64,000 nucleotides of DNA. Origin: Vibrio coralliilyticus ATCC BAA-450. Its GTDB lineage: Bacteria; Pseudomonadota; Gammaproteobacteria; Enterobacterales; Vibrionaceae. Under the pieces are notes generated by a model that made no database searches, was not told the origin of the DNA, and worked only from the letters and a program-made list of their open reading frames with translations. Below are positions 41,332-49,391 of this stretch, piece after piece (the first letter of the stretch is position 1; each line of letters begins with the position of its first letter). The DNA lies in NCBI RefSeq assembly GCF_000176135.1, contig NZ_ACZN01000018.1:868001-932000 (forward strand), in the 5' to 3' direction. A program made the position numbers and the translations under genes.

Positions 41332-42649
41332 TTGCTTGTACCTTTGCTCCGTATTCGTTAATTGCCTGCCAGTCTGGCTGAATCGCTTGATAATCCGATT
41401 CGGAGTAACCCAGACGTACTGCTTGATCAATGACGATACGAGCTAAATCGAAATGATGAGTGCGCGGATGCTGTGCTAGATAGTCGCGTAATACAGCTCC
41501 AAGATGGATAGCTGTACCCTGCTCTTTATGTACTTTGAGCATGTCACCTATGCGCTCAGAAAGCTCATCATTCACTTGTTGGAATTCTTCATACTCCACT
41601 TCCAGAGGCACTTGTCCGGTCACTTCGTCATCTCGAAGAACCAGTGCTTCATCGCGGAGATCGACTAACCTTTCTGCATCGGCATAAGTGAGATACCAAG
41701 GTGTGTCGAAGTAGTCTTTGACTGACTGACGCAAACGCGTGCTGAAGGCACGGTTCTTATCCATGTCAATTGCGGTGCGGATAAACTTATGGACGTGTCT
41801 GTCGTATCCAATCCATAAATCAATCGCTTGTTGGCCCCAGCTTGTGATGCGATCTAGTTTCATCTGTAAGCCAAACAAGGCCTCCTCAATAAATTCCAGT
41901 TCATCTTGTCCGTAAACAATTTCCTGAATATCAAGGATTTGAGTTTGTAGCTCGTCGCTGGCTGCTTGCAATGTATCTTGCAACTCACGCAAGGTGCTAG
42001 ACGTTTCAGATAACAACTCTTCACAGTTGTTGATCGCTTCACGCCAATCTTTGTTCAGTAGCTCAGCAATCTGCACTTTGACGGACTGTTGCTGCTCATC
42101 CATAACACGTTGGTTGAGATCAATTTGATCGAATATCTCACCCACGGAATATTTGAGCACGCCATAAACGTTCTTTTTCCAGTGCCCCGGCGTCCCGCCT
42201 TGCTGAGCAGATTCAATCGCTTTCGCCATTTCATCCGCCACCATCGACAACTGAATTGAGAGGCGTAACTTAGAAAACTCACGATGGCGAACATAATAGT
42301 CCGTAATTCCAATCGCGAGCGGCGACAAGCGATAAATACTTGCGCCATCATTCACTTCACTGGTAAAGCGGCTAATCAGCCTCTGCTTTACCATCTCATT
42401 AATCGCGTTGTTAGCCCGAAAAGCCGACGCTTCTCCGGTATCCTCAAATAATCGAGTGACGATAGTAAATGCGTCGTGCAATTCACCTTCACCCAATTCT
42501 TCATCAAACCTCTCATTGCTAAGGACTGCAATAGCGATGAGAAATGCGAGACGTTCAGTCGGCAGGTTTAATGAGAAATCGTGCTGCTTTACCCAGCCAA
42601 CCAATTCATCAATGGGTTGCTCAGCAGCGTTGAGAGTCATCTCACTCAT
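41312..42649 (-). CDS. mukF: Condensin kleisin subunit MukF
   Basis: 445 residues from MSEMTLNAAEQP. The N-terminal winged-helix region has FSLNLPTERLAFLIAI. VKQRLISRFTSEVNDGASIYRLSPLAIGITDYY is followed by the helical middle with NKDWREAINNCEELLSETSSTLRELQ and SWGQQAIDLWIGYDRHVHKFIRTAIDMDKNR. The C-terminus has DYGAKVQANVIDRY. It matches E. coli MukF along its length. ATG 42649 has AGGAA seven bases upstream; the longer frame to 42727 runs into cmoM and is unlikely. Confidence 0.97.
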   Translation of the reverse strand: MSEMTLNAAEQPIDELVGWVKQHDFSLNLPTERLAFLIAIAVLSNERFDEELGEGELHDAFTIVTRLFEDTGEASAFRANNAINEMVKQRLISRFTSEVNDGASIYRLSPLAIGITDYYVRHREFSKLRLSIQLSMVADEMAKAIESAQQGGTPGHWKKNVYGVLKYSVGEIFDQIDLNQRVMDEQQQSVKVQIAELLNKDWREAINNCEELLSETSSTLRELQDTLQAASDELQTQILDIQEIVYGQDELEFIEEALFGLQMKLDRITSWGQQAIDLWIGYDRHVHKFIRTAIDMDKNRAFSTRLRQSVKDYFDTPWYLTYADAERLVDLRDEALVLRDDEVTGQVPLEVEYEEFQQVNDELSERIGDMLKVHKEQGTAIHLGAVLRDYLAQHPRTHHFDLARIVIDQAVRLGYSESDYQAIQPDWQAINEYGAKVQANVIDRY

Positions 42650-42651
42650 TA

Positions 42652-43443
42652 TTATTCCTGTTCTTCTTTCTTTTTGGCCCATACATGTATGTATCGGCCT
42701 AGCGAGAGGTAGGGCTCTTGTCGACACAGCTGTCGCTCAAGTGCCACCACATCTTCTGTCTTATAGTCGCCCATGTATTCTCTGTTTCCGATGTAATCAC
42801 TAAAACAGCGAATACCAGCTTTGCCACAGATTTCAAAGCCAGCGTCCTCGATCCACTTGTAGACCTCTTCTGGTTTAAGCCCTTTCTGCGGCTGTAACTT
42901 AAATCGTTTTCGATGCGGCATACCCTCTAATACATGAGGAATGTTGCCACATACGACATTCTTGTAGACCAGACCATGATGGTTGTAGAACATGATGGAA
43001 GCTGCGCCCCCCGGTTTCACCTGCTCAAGCACCGTTTCTAAAGCGGGTTTCGGGTCTGCCAACCACTCCATCACAGCATGGAACATGGCCACATCAACGG
43101 GCTGCTCCAGATGCTCTGCAATGTTCTGAACTGGCGAATGAATCAAGCGATACTGCTCAAGCAAGCCATTTTTTTCAATATCCTGCTTGGCTAGTTGCAG
43201 CATTTCCAAAGATAGATCACATAAAGCGACGCGATGTCCGAGTTTAGCCAGCTTTTGCGACATTTGTGCTAAACCACCGCCAGCATCCAGCACATCGAGG
43301 CTTTTCCTGCTACCATTAACCGCACAAAGTAGTTGTTCAAGTTCTTCCCAAACAATGACTTGGCGTATCTCTCCTTTATCGGAGCCGTAGATGTTTTTTG
43401 CAAATTTGTGGGCAATATCGTCGAAATTGCGGTCTTCAGTCAC
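42652..43443 (-). CDS. cmoM: tRNA mcmo5U34 methyltransferase CmoM
   Basis: 263 residues, formerly SmtA. It methylates 5-carboxymethoxyuridine at tRNA position 34 to its methyl ester, the last step after CmoA and CmoB. The SAM motif DVLDAGGGLAQMSQKLAKLG is followed by the ALCDLS acidic loop and VAMFHAVMEWLADP. First gene of the cmoM-mukFEB operon as in E. coli, ending two bases before mukF begins. If cmoA is truly broken, this enzyme would lack its substrate. Confidence 0.93.
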   Translation of the reverse strand: MTEDRNFDDIAHKFAKNIYGSDKGEIRQVIVWEELEQLLCAVNGSRKSLDVLDAGGGLAQMSQKLAKLGHRVALCDLSLEMLQLAKQDIEKNGLLEQYRLIHSPVQNIAEHLEQPVDVAMFHAVMEWLADPKPALETVLEQVKPGGAASIMFYNHHGLVYKNVVCGNIPHVLEGMPHRKRFKLQPQKGLKPEEVYKWIEDAGFEICGKAGIRCFSDYIGNREYMGDYKTEDVVALERQLCRQEPYLSLGRYIHVWAKKKEEQE

Positions 43444-43557
43444 GGCGGCTTAGGTTATCATGTCGAATCGTGCTGCTATTCTGTCATAAGAAAGGCAGAT
43501 ATAAAGAGGGATTCTCTTAAATTAAAATCAATTGGTGTTTTTTCGGACTATTTAAGT

Positions 43558-44361
43558 ATGTTTGAGCTGAAAAAAATGGTGTCATCCCTTTTAATGCCTT
43601 TGCCAGCAATGCTGATCATCGGTTTTTTAGGTCTGATGCTGATTATGTTTACAAGGAAGCAAAAAACAGGCTGTTTTGTTGTTCTATTCTCTTTCATTGG
43701 CATTTTTCTCATTGCATTCCAGCCAGTTTCATCTCGTCTCCTGATGCCACTTGAGCGTCAGTATTCTGCATTTTTTCCTGTCGATGAGACGATCGACTAC
43801 GTTATGGTCTTGGGCAGTGGTCATGTGGTGGATGATAAAATTCCGCCCACTTCTGAGCTTAGTCGCACCGGCCTGATGCGATTGGCAGAAGGTATTCGCA
43901 TTATGCGCATCTATCCGGGGTCTAAATTGATCCTGTCTGGGTACGCCGGAGGGTCTGAAGTCAGTAACGCACGTATGATGGCGAAAGTGGCTCTAGCTCT
44001 GGGGGTTTCAAAATCCGATATTATTTTGCTCGAAACCGCAAAAGATACGTGGGAAGAGGCAAGGCAAGCGGCGGCATTTGTTAAACGCAAAAAGTTGGTT
44101 GTGGTGACATCAGCCAGCCATATGAAGCGCGCGCTGAATGAATTCCATTCTGCGGGCCTTAAACCTTACCCTGCTCCGACTAACTATTTGGCGCACGATA
44201 AGGTGACACAGGCTTGGGCAAAATACGCACCGAAGGCAGTCTATCTAGAGCAAACAGAGCGCTATTGGCACGAAACATTAGGCCGTATCTGGCAATCTCT
44301 GCGTGACTGGGCATCCGATTACGAAGAGAAAGCAATACAAGCTTCCGATAGTAATGTTTAA
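43558..44361 (+). CDS. elyC: Envelope biogenesis factor ElyC
   Basis: 267 residues. Two N-terminal membrane helices are followed by a periplasmic DUF218 domain with VDETIDYVMVLGSGHVVDD, GSKLILSGYAGGSEVS, LETAKDTWEEARQAA and VVVTSASHMKRALNEF. The N-terminus MFELKKMVSSLLMPLPAMLI matches E. coli ElyC (YcbC), as does the divergent position next to cmoM. ElyC supports peptidoglycan and envelope polysaccharide synthesis through lipid carrier use. The start at 43558 follows the homologue; the open frame extends back to 43333 inside cmoM. Confidence 0.92.
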   Translation: MFELKKMVSSLLMPLPAMLIIGFLGLMLIMFTRKQKTGCFVVLFSFIGIFLIAFQPVSSRLLMPLERQYSAFFPVDETIDYVMVLGSGHVVDDKIPPTSELSRTGLMRLAEGIRIMRIYPGSKLILSGYAGGSEVSNARMMAKVALALGVSKSDIILLETAKDTWEEARQAAAFVKRKKLVVVTSASHMKRALNEFHSAGLKPYPAPTNYLAHDKVTQAWAKYAPKAVYLEQTERYWHETLGRIWQSLRDWASDYEEKAIQASDSNV

Positions 44362-44363
44362 TT

Positions 44364-44398
44364 AAAAAAATACCGAGGGCATGCCTCGGTATTTTTTT
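44364..44398. terminator. Bidirectional terminator, elyC / torR
   Basis: TACCGAGG (44371-44378) pairs with CCTCGGTA (44384-44391), with a long A-run before and T-run after. Confidence 0.92.
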
Positions 44399-44413
44399 GC
44401 TTATCTGTTTAGG

Positions 44414-45127
44414 TCAATCACCCGCAAACATGTACCCTTCACCATGGACGGTAACAAAGATTTGTGGGTTCTTGGGGTCAAATTCCATCTTAGCGCGCAT
44501 GCGTCGAATTAACACATCAATAGTACGATCATTAGGTGCATCGACTCTGTGACTAATCATATTAAGGATACGTTCACGGCTCAGTACTTGATTCGGGTAT
44601 GAGGAAAGAGCTACTAACAGCTCGTATTCTGCTTTGGTCAGTTTCACGGGCTCGCCATTTTTACTCAGAGCGCGACGCTGAACATCGAAAGTCCATTCCG
44701 CAAAACGTACCACATTACCTTCATTTTTATGCTGCTCATTGACGTCGATGGCATTGCGAGCAGCGGCAATTCGCCACAATAGGTTTTTAACACGAACAAG
44801 CAGTTCACGAAGTTCGAACGGTTTGGTTACATAATCGTCTGCGCCCATTTCTAGACCTACGATTTTATCAATGCTATCCGTGCGTCCTGTTACCAGGATA
44901 ATTCCAATATCCGACTGACTGCGAAGTTCGCGAGTGAGCATCAACCCATCTTCACCAGGAAGATTGATATCAAGCATCACTAAGTCAATCGCATGATTTT
45001 GTAGCGTGTCGCGCATTTGCTCGCCGCTTTCGGCTTCGCTGACCTGATAACCTTCATTTTGAAAGTACCCAACCAACTTGCTGCGAGTCACTGCGTCATC
45101 TTCAACTACTAATACGTGATAGCTCAT
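44414..45127 (-). CDS. torR: TMAO response regulator TorR
   Basis: 237-residue OmpR-type regulator. The receiver domain has the acidic pocket VVEDD, phospho-acceptor Asp 53 in MLDINLPGEDGLMLTREL, and KPFELRELLVRVKNLLWRI. The C-terminal winged helix has KLTKAEYELLVAL, RERILNMIS and DRTIDVLIRRMRAKM. The near-identity to E. coli TorR around these regions, and torD as divergent neighbour, support TorR over ArcA. In E. coli TorS phosphorylates TorR in response to TMAO, and TorR activates torCAD. No torS or torT gene is in this window. Confidence 0.93.
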   Translation of the reverse strand: MSYHVLVVEDDAVTRSKLVGYFQNEGYQVSEAESGEQMRDTLQNHAIDLVMLDINLPGEDGLMLTRELRSQSDIGIILVTGRTDSIDKIVGLEMGADDYVTKPFELRELLVRVKNLLWRIAAARNAIDVNEQHKNEGNVVRFAEWTFDVQRRALSKNGEPVKLTKAEYELLVALSSYPNQVLSRERILNMISHRVDAPNDRTIDVLIRRMRAKMEFDPKNPQIFVTVHGEGYMFAGD

Positions 45128-45169
45128 TTACACCACTTAATTACACTTGGAATTGTCTTCACTTGTATT

Positions 45170-45320
45170 CTATTCATAATCAGTAACAATTCTAGTCTTT
45201 GTCCGCTTACTATCCAGAAACCTGAGTGTTTATTGATTCAAAACAAACCTAGTCTCTGGCGTTCATAACTTTCCATTTTTGCACTCAACCTGAAACAACC
45301 ACCATTACCGCTATTCATTT
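45170..45320. promoter_or_regulatory. Three tor-box-like decamers between torR and torD
   Basis: CTATTCATAA (45170-45179), GCGTTCATAA (45259-45268) and CTATTCATTT (45311-45320) match the E. coli tor box CTGTTCATAT at eight, seven and eight of ten positions, all on the plus strand. They lie in the divergent torR-torD control region, where autoregulation would be expected. AT-rich DNA gives such matches by chance, so this is only suggestive. Confidence 0.35.
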
Positions 45321-45364
45321 TTATTCGTTAAACTAATAGGTAGAATTTTCAGGAGTCTGAACTA

Positions 45365-46012
45365 ATGCAAGAAATCAAAGCATTCAACGAAAAACGTGCC
45401 GAAATATACTGGTGGCTGTCGAGCCTTTATGCCAAAGAGCTCACAGAAGATAACCTTCAGCAGTATCACTCAGCAGAGATCCGATCTTTCTTGACCGGAC
45501 TTGGTGAAAACTCCCACCTTAAGCCAGCAATAGAGCGCGTAATTGACGCATTAAATCGACTGATGGATCGCGATGATGCACAACTGGAACTCGCCGCTGA
45601 TTTCTGCGATTTGTTTCTAAAGTCAGATAAGGATTCCGCACTGCCTTACGCGTCAATGTACATTGGCAAGTCTGGCCTGCTCAATGATCAGCCTGCTACT
45701 GATATGGAAAAGCTGATGGCAGAGCATGGCATCGAGGTCGAAAAGGGTCTTAATGAACCAGCTGACCATATCGCTATTGAGCTCGATTTCCTTGGCAATC
45801 TGATCATCCGTTCTAATGAGTTAGAGCAAGACCGACATATGGAAGAAGCGTTTTCAGAGCAAGAGCAATTTATCCAGCAACAGCTCCTCAGCTGGATTCC
45901 ACAATTTAGTAAAAAGTGTCAGGCGTTAGATGAGTTTGGATTTTATTCTGCAGTTTCATTGCTGTTGATCGCCTTTCTTGAGTTGGATTGTGCCTATCTG
46001 AAAGGCGAGTAA
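45365..46012 (+). CDS. torD: TorA-specific maturation chaperone TorD
   Basis: 215-residue all-helical protein of the TorD/DmsD family. It begins MQEIKAFNEKRAEIYWWLSSLYAKEL and contains LAADFCDLFLKSDKDSALPYASMY and EPADHIAIELDFLGNLI, the signature of the family. TorD binds the TorA signal peptide and helps molybdenum-cofactor insertion before Tat export. The substrate gene torA is about 36 kb away at 7029-9491, instead of in the same operon as in E. coli torCAD. Confidence 0.94.
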   Translation: MQEIKAFNEKRAEIYWWLSSLYAKELTEDNLQQYHSAEIRSFLTGLGENSHLKPAIERVIDALNRLMDRDDAQLELAADFCDLFLKSDKDSALPYASMYIGKSGLLNDQPATDMEKLMAEHGIEVEKGLNEPADHIAIELDFLGNLIIRSNELEQDRHMEEAFSEQEQFIQQQLLSWIPQFSKKCQALDEFGFYSAVSLLLIAFLELDCAYLKGE

Positions 46013-46074
46013 CCATATAGTAATTGTGTGATACATAACTTATCACTGTTACGTTTTTTATTTGCTCTTCTGTT

Positions 46075-46103
46075 GTTTGCGGTCTAAAATCGTGACCGCA
46101 AAC
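46075..46103. repeat. Inverted repeat in torD-purR gap
   Basis: GTTTGCGGT (46075-46083) and ACCGCAAAC (46095-46103) are perfect 9-bp inverted arms with an 11-base spacer. The half-site GCAAAC recalls the PurR box ACGCAAACGTTTGCGT, but the spacing and orientation differ, so a PurR operator is not established. A hairpin in RNA is equally possible. Confidence 0.35.
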
Positions 46104-46127
46104 GATAAAAACGAATGAACTAGAGAC

Positions 46128-46152
46128 AAACCGCTGAATACAGCGGTTTTTG
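46128..46152 (+). terminator. Terminator downstream of torD
   Basis: AAACCGCTG (46128-46136) pairs with CAGCGGTTT (46141-46149), followed by T-rich sequence, before purR. Confidence 0.8.
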
Positions 46153-46228
46153 TGTTTCTGATACTTTCTGCCAAATTATTCTACAATCTGAATATGCTTC
46201 CTGGCAGTCATCGACAGGACAGAACCTT

Positions 46229-47236
46229 ATGGCCACTATAAAAGACGTGGCACGCTTAGCTGGCGTGTCTACTACAACCGTTTCTCACGTAATTAACAAA
46301 ACTCGCTTTGTTGCTGAAGCGACTCAGGAAAAGGTAATGGAAGCCGTTACCGAACTGAATTACGCCCCCAGTGCTGTTGCCCGTAGCTTAAAGTGCAACA
46401 GTACACGCACCATTGGTATGCTTGTTACTCAATCTACCAATCTGTTCTTTTCTGAAGTCATCGATGGTGTTGAGAGCTACTGTTATCGTCAAGGCTACAC
46501 TTTGATCTTGTGTAACACTGGTGGTATTTACGAAAAGCAACGCGACTACATTCGCATGCTGGCAGAAAAGCGTGTCGATGGCATTTTGGTTATGTGTTCT
46601 GACCTGACTGAAGAACTGAGCGAAATGCTGGACCGCCATAAAGACATCCCAAAAGTAGTTATGGACTGGGGCCCTGAGAGTTCTCAAGCCGATAAGATCA
46701 TTGATAACTCAGAAGAAGGTGGCTACCTCGCGACGAAATACCTTATCGATAACGGTCACAAAGACATTGCTTGCTTAAGCGGACACTTTGAAAAGGCAGC
46801 TTGTCAGGAACGCATCCTAGGATTCCGTCGTGCAATGGATGAAGCGAATCTAACCGTGAAAGAAGATTGGATTCTTGAAGGTAACTTCGAATGTGATACT
46901 GCGGTATTAGCGGCAGACAAAATTGTCGCCATGGACGACAAGCCAACCGCAGTATTCTGCTTCAACGATACTATGGCACTTGGCTTAATGAGTCGTCTAC
47001 AGCAGAAAGGTATTCGCGTACCTGAAGATATTTCTGTGATTGGTTACGATAACATTGAGCTTGCAGAGTACTTCTCACCACCGCTAACAACGGTTCACCA
47101 ACCTAAACGTCGTGTTGGTAAAAACGCGTTTGAAATCCTTCTAGAGCGTATCAAGGACAAAGAACACGAAAAGCGTGTATTCGAAATGCACCCTGAAATT
47201 GTCGTGCGTGATACGGTGTACAACTTAAACAAATAG
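46229..47236 (+). CDS. purR: Purine repressor PurR
   Basis: 335-residue LacI/GalR-family repressor. The N-terminal helix-turn-helix ATIKDVARLAGVSTTTVSHVINKTRFV is followed by the hinge helix SAVARSLK, and then the two-lobed periplasmic-binding-like domain that in E. coli PurR binds hypoxanthine or guanine. The C-terminal PPLTTVHQPKRRVGKNAFEILL also matches. It represses de novo purine synthesis genes. Next to tfoY, as in V. cholerae. A hairpin terminator follows at 47248. Confidence 0.93.
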   Translation: MATIKDVARLAGVSTTTVSHVINKTRFVAEATQEKVMEAVTELNYAPSAVARSLKCNSTRTIGMLVTQSTNLFFSEVIDGVESYCYRQGYTLILCNTGGIYEKQRDYIRMLAEKRVDGILVMCSDLTEELSEMLDRHKDIPKVVMDWGPESSQADKIIDNSEEGGYLATKYLIDNGHKDIACLSGHFEKAACQERILGFRRAMDEANLTVKEDWILEGNFECDTAVLAADKIVAMDDKPTAVFCFNDTMALGLMSRLQQKGIRVPEDISVIGYDNIELAEYFSPPLTTVHQPKRRVGKNAFEILLERIKDKEHEKRVFEMHPEIVVRDTVYNLNK

Positions 47237-47247
47237 CATGCTCAATA

Positions 47248-47287
47248 GTCCGACTAATAACTCAATCTATTAGTCGGACATATCATT
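47248..47287 (+). terminator. Terminator downstream of purR
   Basis: A perfect 12-bp stem (47248-47259 with 47268-47279) and 8-base loop are followed by a weak T-rich tail, 11 bases after the purR stop. Confidence 0.75.
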
Positions 47288-47380
47288 TTCACGCAATTTC
47301 CTTGAACCAAGATCACATTTGATCAATAGAGATGTGATACTTACCTCAAATTTTATTTATCCTTAAAATGTTCGACTAAT

Positions 47381-47472
47381 GCCACGAACAGGGCAAACCA
47401 CTTCGAAAGAGTGGGACGCAAAGCTTCCGGCCTGACTCAGGAGACTGAAAGGTAGCGGGGTTGCCGATGGGC
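47381..47472 (+). promoter_or_regulatory. c-di-GMP-I (GEMM) riboswitch aptamer upstream of tfoY
   Basis: The stretch has the conserved blocks of the V. cholerae Vc2 aptamer, in order: AGGGCAAACC, a GAAA-tetraloop helix (CTTCGAAAGAG), GGGACGCAAAGC, TTCCGGCCT, and GGTAGCGGGGTTGCCGATGGG. The aptamer binds cyclic di-GMP between the tetraloop and the receptor helix. It sits about 180 bases upstream of tfoY, as Vc2 does. A hairpin at 47481-47498 (AAACGAT/ATCGTTT) and the rest of the leader form the likely expression platform. The nature of the switch (transcriptional or translational) is not decided here. Confidence 0.93.
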
Positions 47473-47654
47473 AAAAATGCAAACGATCCGTATCGTTTAA
47501 AACAGTACACTGTAATTGTTATCTAGAGCTAAGTAACTAACGTGTGAGTTTTATTTCGGTATGACACCTTACTGACACTTTATCTGCATTATTTTGCTAT
47601 TCTCTCGGACCTGAATTTGGTGGCGTATAATAATATACACCGAGATAACACAGC
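47473..47654 (+). promoter_or_regulatory. tfoY leader, expression platform and possible internal promoters
   Basis: 182 bases between aptamer and start codon, containing the hairpin 47481-47498, the partial palindrome CAGTACACTG, and T-rich sequence. In V. cholerae additional promoters lie inside the corresponding region; something similar is plausible here but not shown. The start ATG at 47655 has only a weak ribosome site. Confidence 0.45.
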
Positions 47655-48248
47655 ATGGATAAACCAATACTTAAAGACTCGATGCGGCTTTTTGATCAGC
47701 TTGGTCGTATAAAATCGCGTTCGATGTTCGGCGGATTCGGAATCTTCGCAGACGACACAATGTTCGCATTGGTGGTCAACGATAAGCTTCACATCCGCGC
47801 GGATGACAAACTGGCTAGTCAATTCAAATCTGAAGGCTTAGAACCCTACGTTTATAAAAAACGAGGTTTTCCGGTCGTTACCAAATATTTCGCTTTAACT
47901 GACGATGTGGCTTCCTGCCCAACTCGTGCTCTCGCCCTCGCACAAAGTGCATTGGCGATAGCTAAGAAAGAGAAAACGTCGCAGGCTAAAACACGACCAA
48001 ATCGCCTCAAAGACCTACCGAACCTCCGTCTGGCAACAGAACGAATGCTAAAGAAAGCAGGTATCGATAGCGTTGAAAACCTTGAAGAGGCAGGTTCAGT
48101 AGAAGCGTTTAGGGCCATTCAGGCAACGCACTCTGCTGAGGTCTCTCTTGAATTGCTATGGGCGCTTGAAGGGGCGATTAACGGAAAACACTGGTCAGTG
48201 ATTCCACCAGAGCGACGACAAGAGCTGGTCAACAAACTGAACAACTGA
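47655..48248 (+). CDS. tfoY: TfoX/Sxy-family regulator TfoY
   Basis: 197 residues with the TfoX N-terminal domain (KSRSMFGGFGIFADDTMFALVVNDKLHIRAD) and TfoX C-terminal domain (RLKDLPNLRLATERMLKKAGIDS). In V. cholerae, TfoY is a c-di-GMP-controlled regulator of motility and type VI secretion, rather than the competence regulator TfoX. The riboswitch immediately upstream and purR beside it identify this copy as TfoY. Expected to be up at low c-di-GMP (known for V. cholerae, inferred here). Confidence 0.92.
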   Translation: MDKPILKDSMRLFDQLGRIKSRSMFGGFGIFADDTMFALVVNDKLHIRADDKLASQFKSEGLEPYVYKKRGFPVVTKYFALTDDVASCPTRALALAQSALAIAKKEKTSQAKTRPNRLKDLPNLRLATERMLKKAGIDSVENLEEAGSVEAFRAIQATHSAEVSLELLWALEGAINGKHWSVIPPERRQELVNKLNN

Positions 48249-48263
48249 TCGACAAAATTGATG

Positions 48264-48294
48264 AAAAGCCAACCACTCAGGTTGGCTTTTTTAT
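48264..48294 (+). terminator. Terminator downstream of tfoY
   Basis: AAAAGCCAACC pairs with GGTTGGCTTTT around an ACTCA loop, followed by a T-run. Confidence 0.92.
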
Positions 48295-48387
48295 TGTTTG
48301 TGAAATTTAATCTTTGCCAAACGGTTCTTATTTGTTAACAATTTTTATTGAGTCGAAAGCCTGAGACTCGAAACAGAGGAAGTCGTT

Positions 48388-49083
48388 ATGAATAAGAAAC
48401 TTGTGTTGGGTGTCCTGCTGGTTGGCCTGATCGTTTTTCTCGGTATTAACTTTGGTCAATACCTCACCTTAGAAAACGCGAAAGCCCAACAAATAGCGCT
48501 TTCTGAATACATCAATAACAACTTTGTGCTTGCAGCCGTTACTTATTTCTTGGCTTATGTCGCCATTACCGCCTTTTCGATCCCTGGTGCAGCGGTGGTC
48601 ACTCTCCTCGGCGCAGCTTTGTTTGGTTTCTGGACCAGTCTACTACTTGTTTCTTTTGCCAGTACCATAGGTGCGACACTAGCCTTTTTGAGCAGTCGTT
48701 TCCTCTTGCGTGACTGGGTTCAGAGTAAGTTTGGTGACAAGCTGAATGCCATCAACCAAGGCGTTGAAAGAGACGGTGCTTTTTACTTGTTTTCATTGCG
48801 CCTGATCCCCGTGTTCCCGTTTTTCCTGATCAACCTTCTAATGGGTCTGACACCACTTTCAACAGCGAGATTTTATCTCGTTAGCCAGTTAGGTATGCTG
48901 CCAGGCACTGCGGTGTATCTGAATGCAGGTACACAATTGGCACAAATTGACAGCTTGTCAGGAATCGTATCTCCGTCTGTCTTAGCCTCATTCGCACTAC
49001 TAGGGCTTTTCCCTGTCATTGCTAAATGGGTGATGGCAAAAATTAAAGGCGCGCCTCAAGCACAAAATGGGAGCCCTTCTTGA
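48388..49083 (+). CDS. TVP38/TMEM64 family membrane protein
   Basis: 231 residues with about five or six hydrophobic segments. Typical SNARE-associated/DedA-like family sequence: AITAFSIPGAAVVTLLGAALFGFWTSLLLVSFASTIGATLAFLSSRFLLRDWV, and RLIPVFPFFLINLLMGLTPLSTARFYLVSQLGMLPGTAVYLNAGTQL. Members are suspected lipid scramblases or transporters; the function here is unknown. RBS AGAGGAAG upstream of ATG. The next gene starts inside its stop codon. Confidence 0.87.
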   Translation: MNKKLVLGVLLVGLIVFLGINFGQYLTLENAKAQQIALSEYINNNFVLAAVTYFLAYVAITAFSIPGAAVVTLLGAALFGFWTSLLLVSFASTIGATLAFLSSRFLLRDWVQSKFGDKLNAINQGVERDGAFYLFSLRLIPVFPFFLINLLMGLTPLSTARFYLVSQLGMLPGTAVYLNAGTQLAQIDSLSGIVSPSVLASFALLGLFPVIAKWVMAKIKGAPQAQNGSPS

Positions 49084-49391
49084 AGATATTCACCGCCAAT
49101 AACCCACCAGAAGCTCACATTGTTTGCGAGCTTCTTAAATCAAACTGCATTCCATGTGAAGTGCGAGGAGAAGGTATGTTTGGCTTGCAGGGTGAAGTCC
49201 CTTTCGGTGAAAACTCCCAACCCTATATATGGCTTCTCGATAGCAAGATGTATAATCAAGCCAGCGCTATCATTGAACAATATATGCAGCAAACACTGGT
49301 TGGCTCGGAATGGCAATGTGAGGAATGCGGAGAAACTAACGAAGCACAATTCGCTATCTGCTGGCAGTGTGGTGCCGCTGGCCCTGCTTAG
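49080..49391 (+). CDS. DUF2007 protein with C-terminal zinc ribbon
   Basis: 103 residues. The N-terminal part (MKIFTANNPPEAHIVCELLKSNCIPCEVRGEG...) is the DUF2007 putative signal-transducing domain. The C-terminal part has the zinc-binding pattern CEECGETNEAQFAICWQCG, four cysteines. The start is TTG 49080, overlapping the preceding TGA by four bases, which suggests translational coupling; no ATG is available near. Role unknown. Its stop codon overlaps that of the convergent hydrolase by four bases. Confidence 0.78.
   Translation: MKIFTANNPPEAHIVCELLKSNCIPCEVRGEGMFGLQGEVPFGENSQPYIWLLDSKMYNQASAIIEQYMQQTLVGSEWQCEECGETNEAQFAICWQCGAAGPA

Noticed and set aside
43333..43557. Extension of elyC back to 43333
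   Set aside because: It would run through cmoM coding sequence, and E. coli ElyC begins at the equivalent of 43558.
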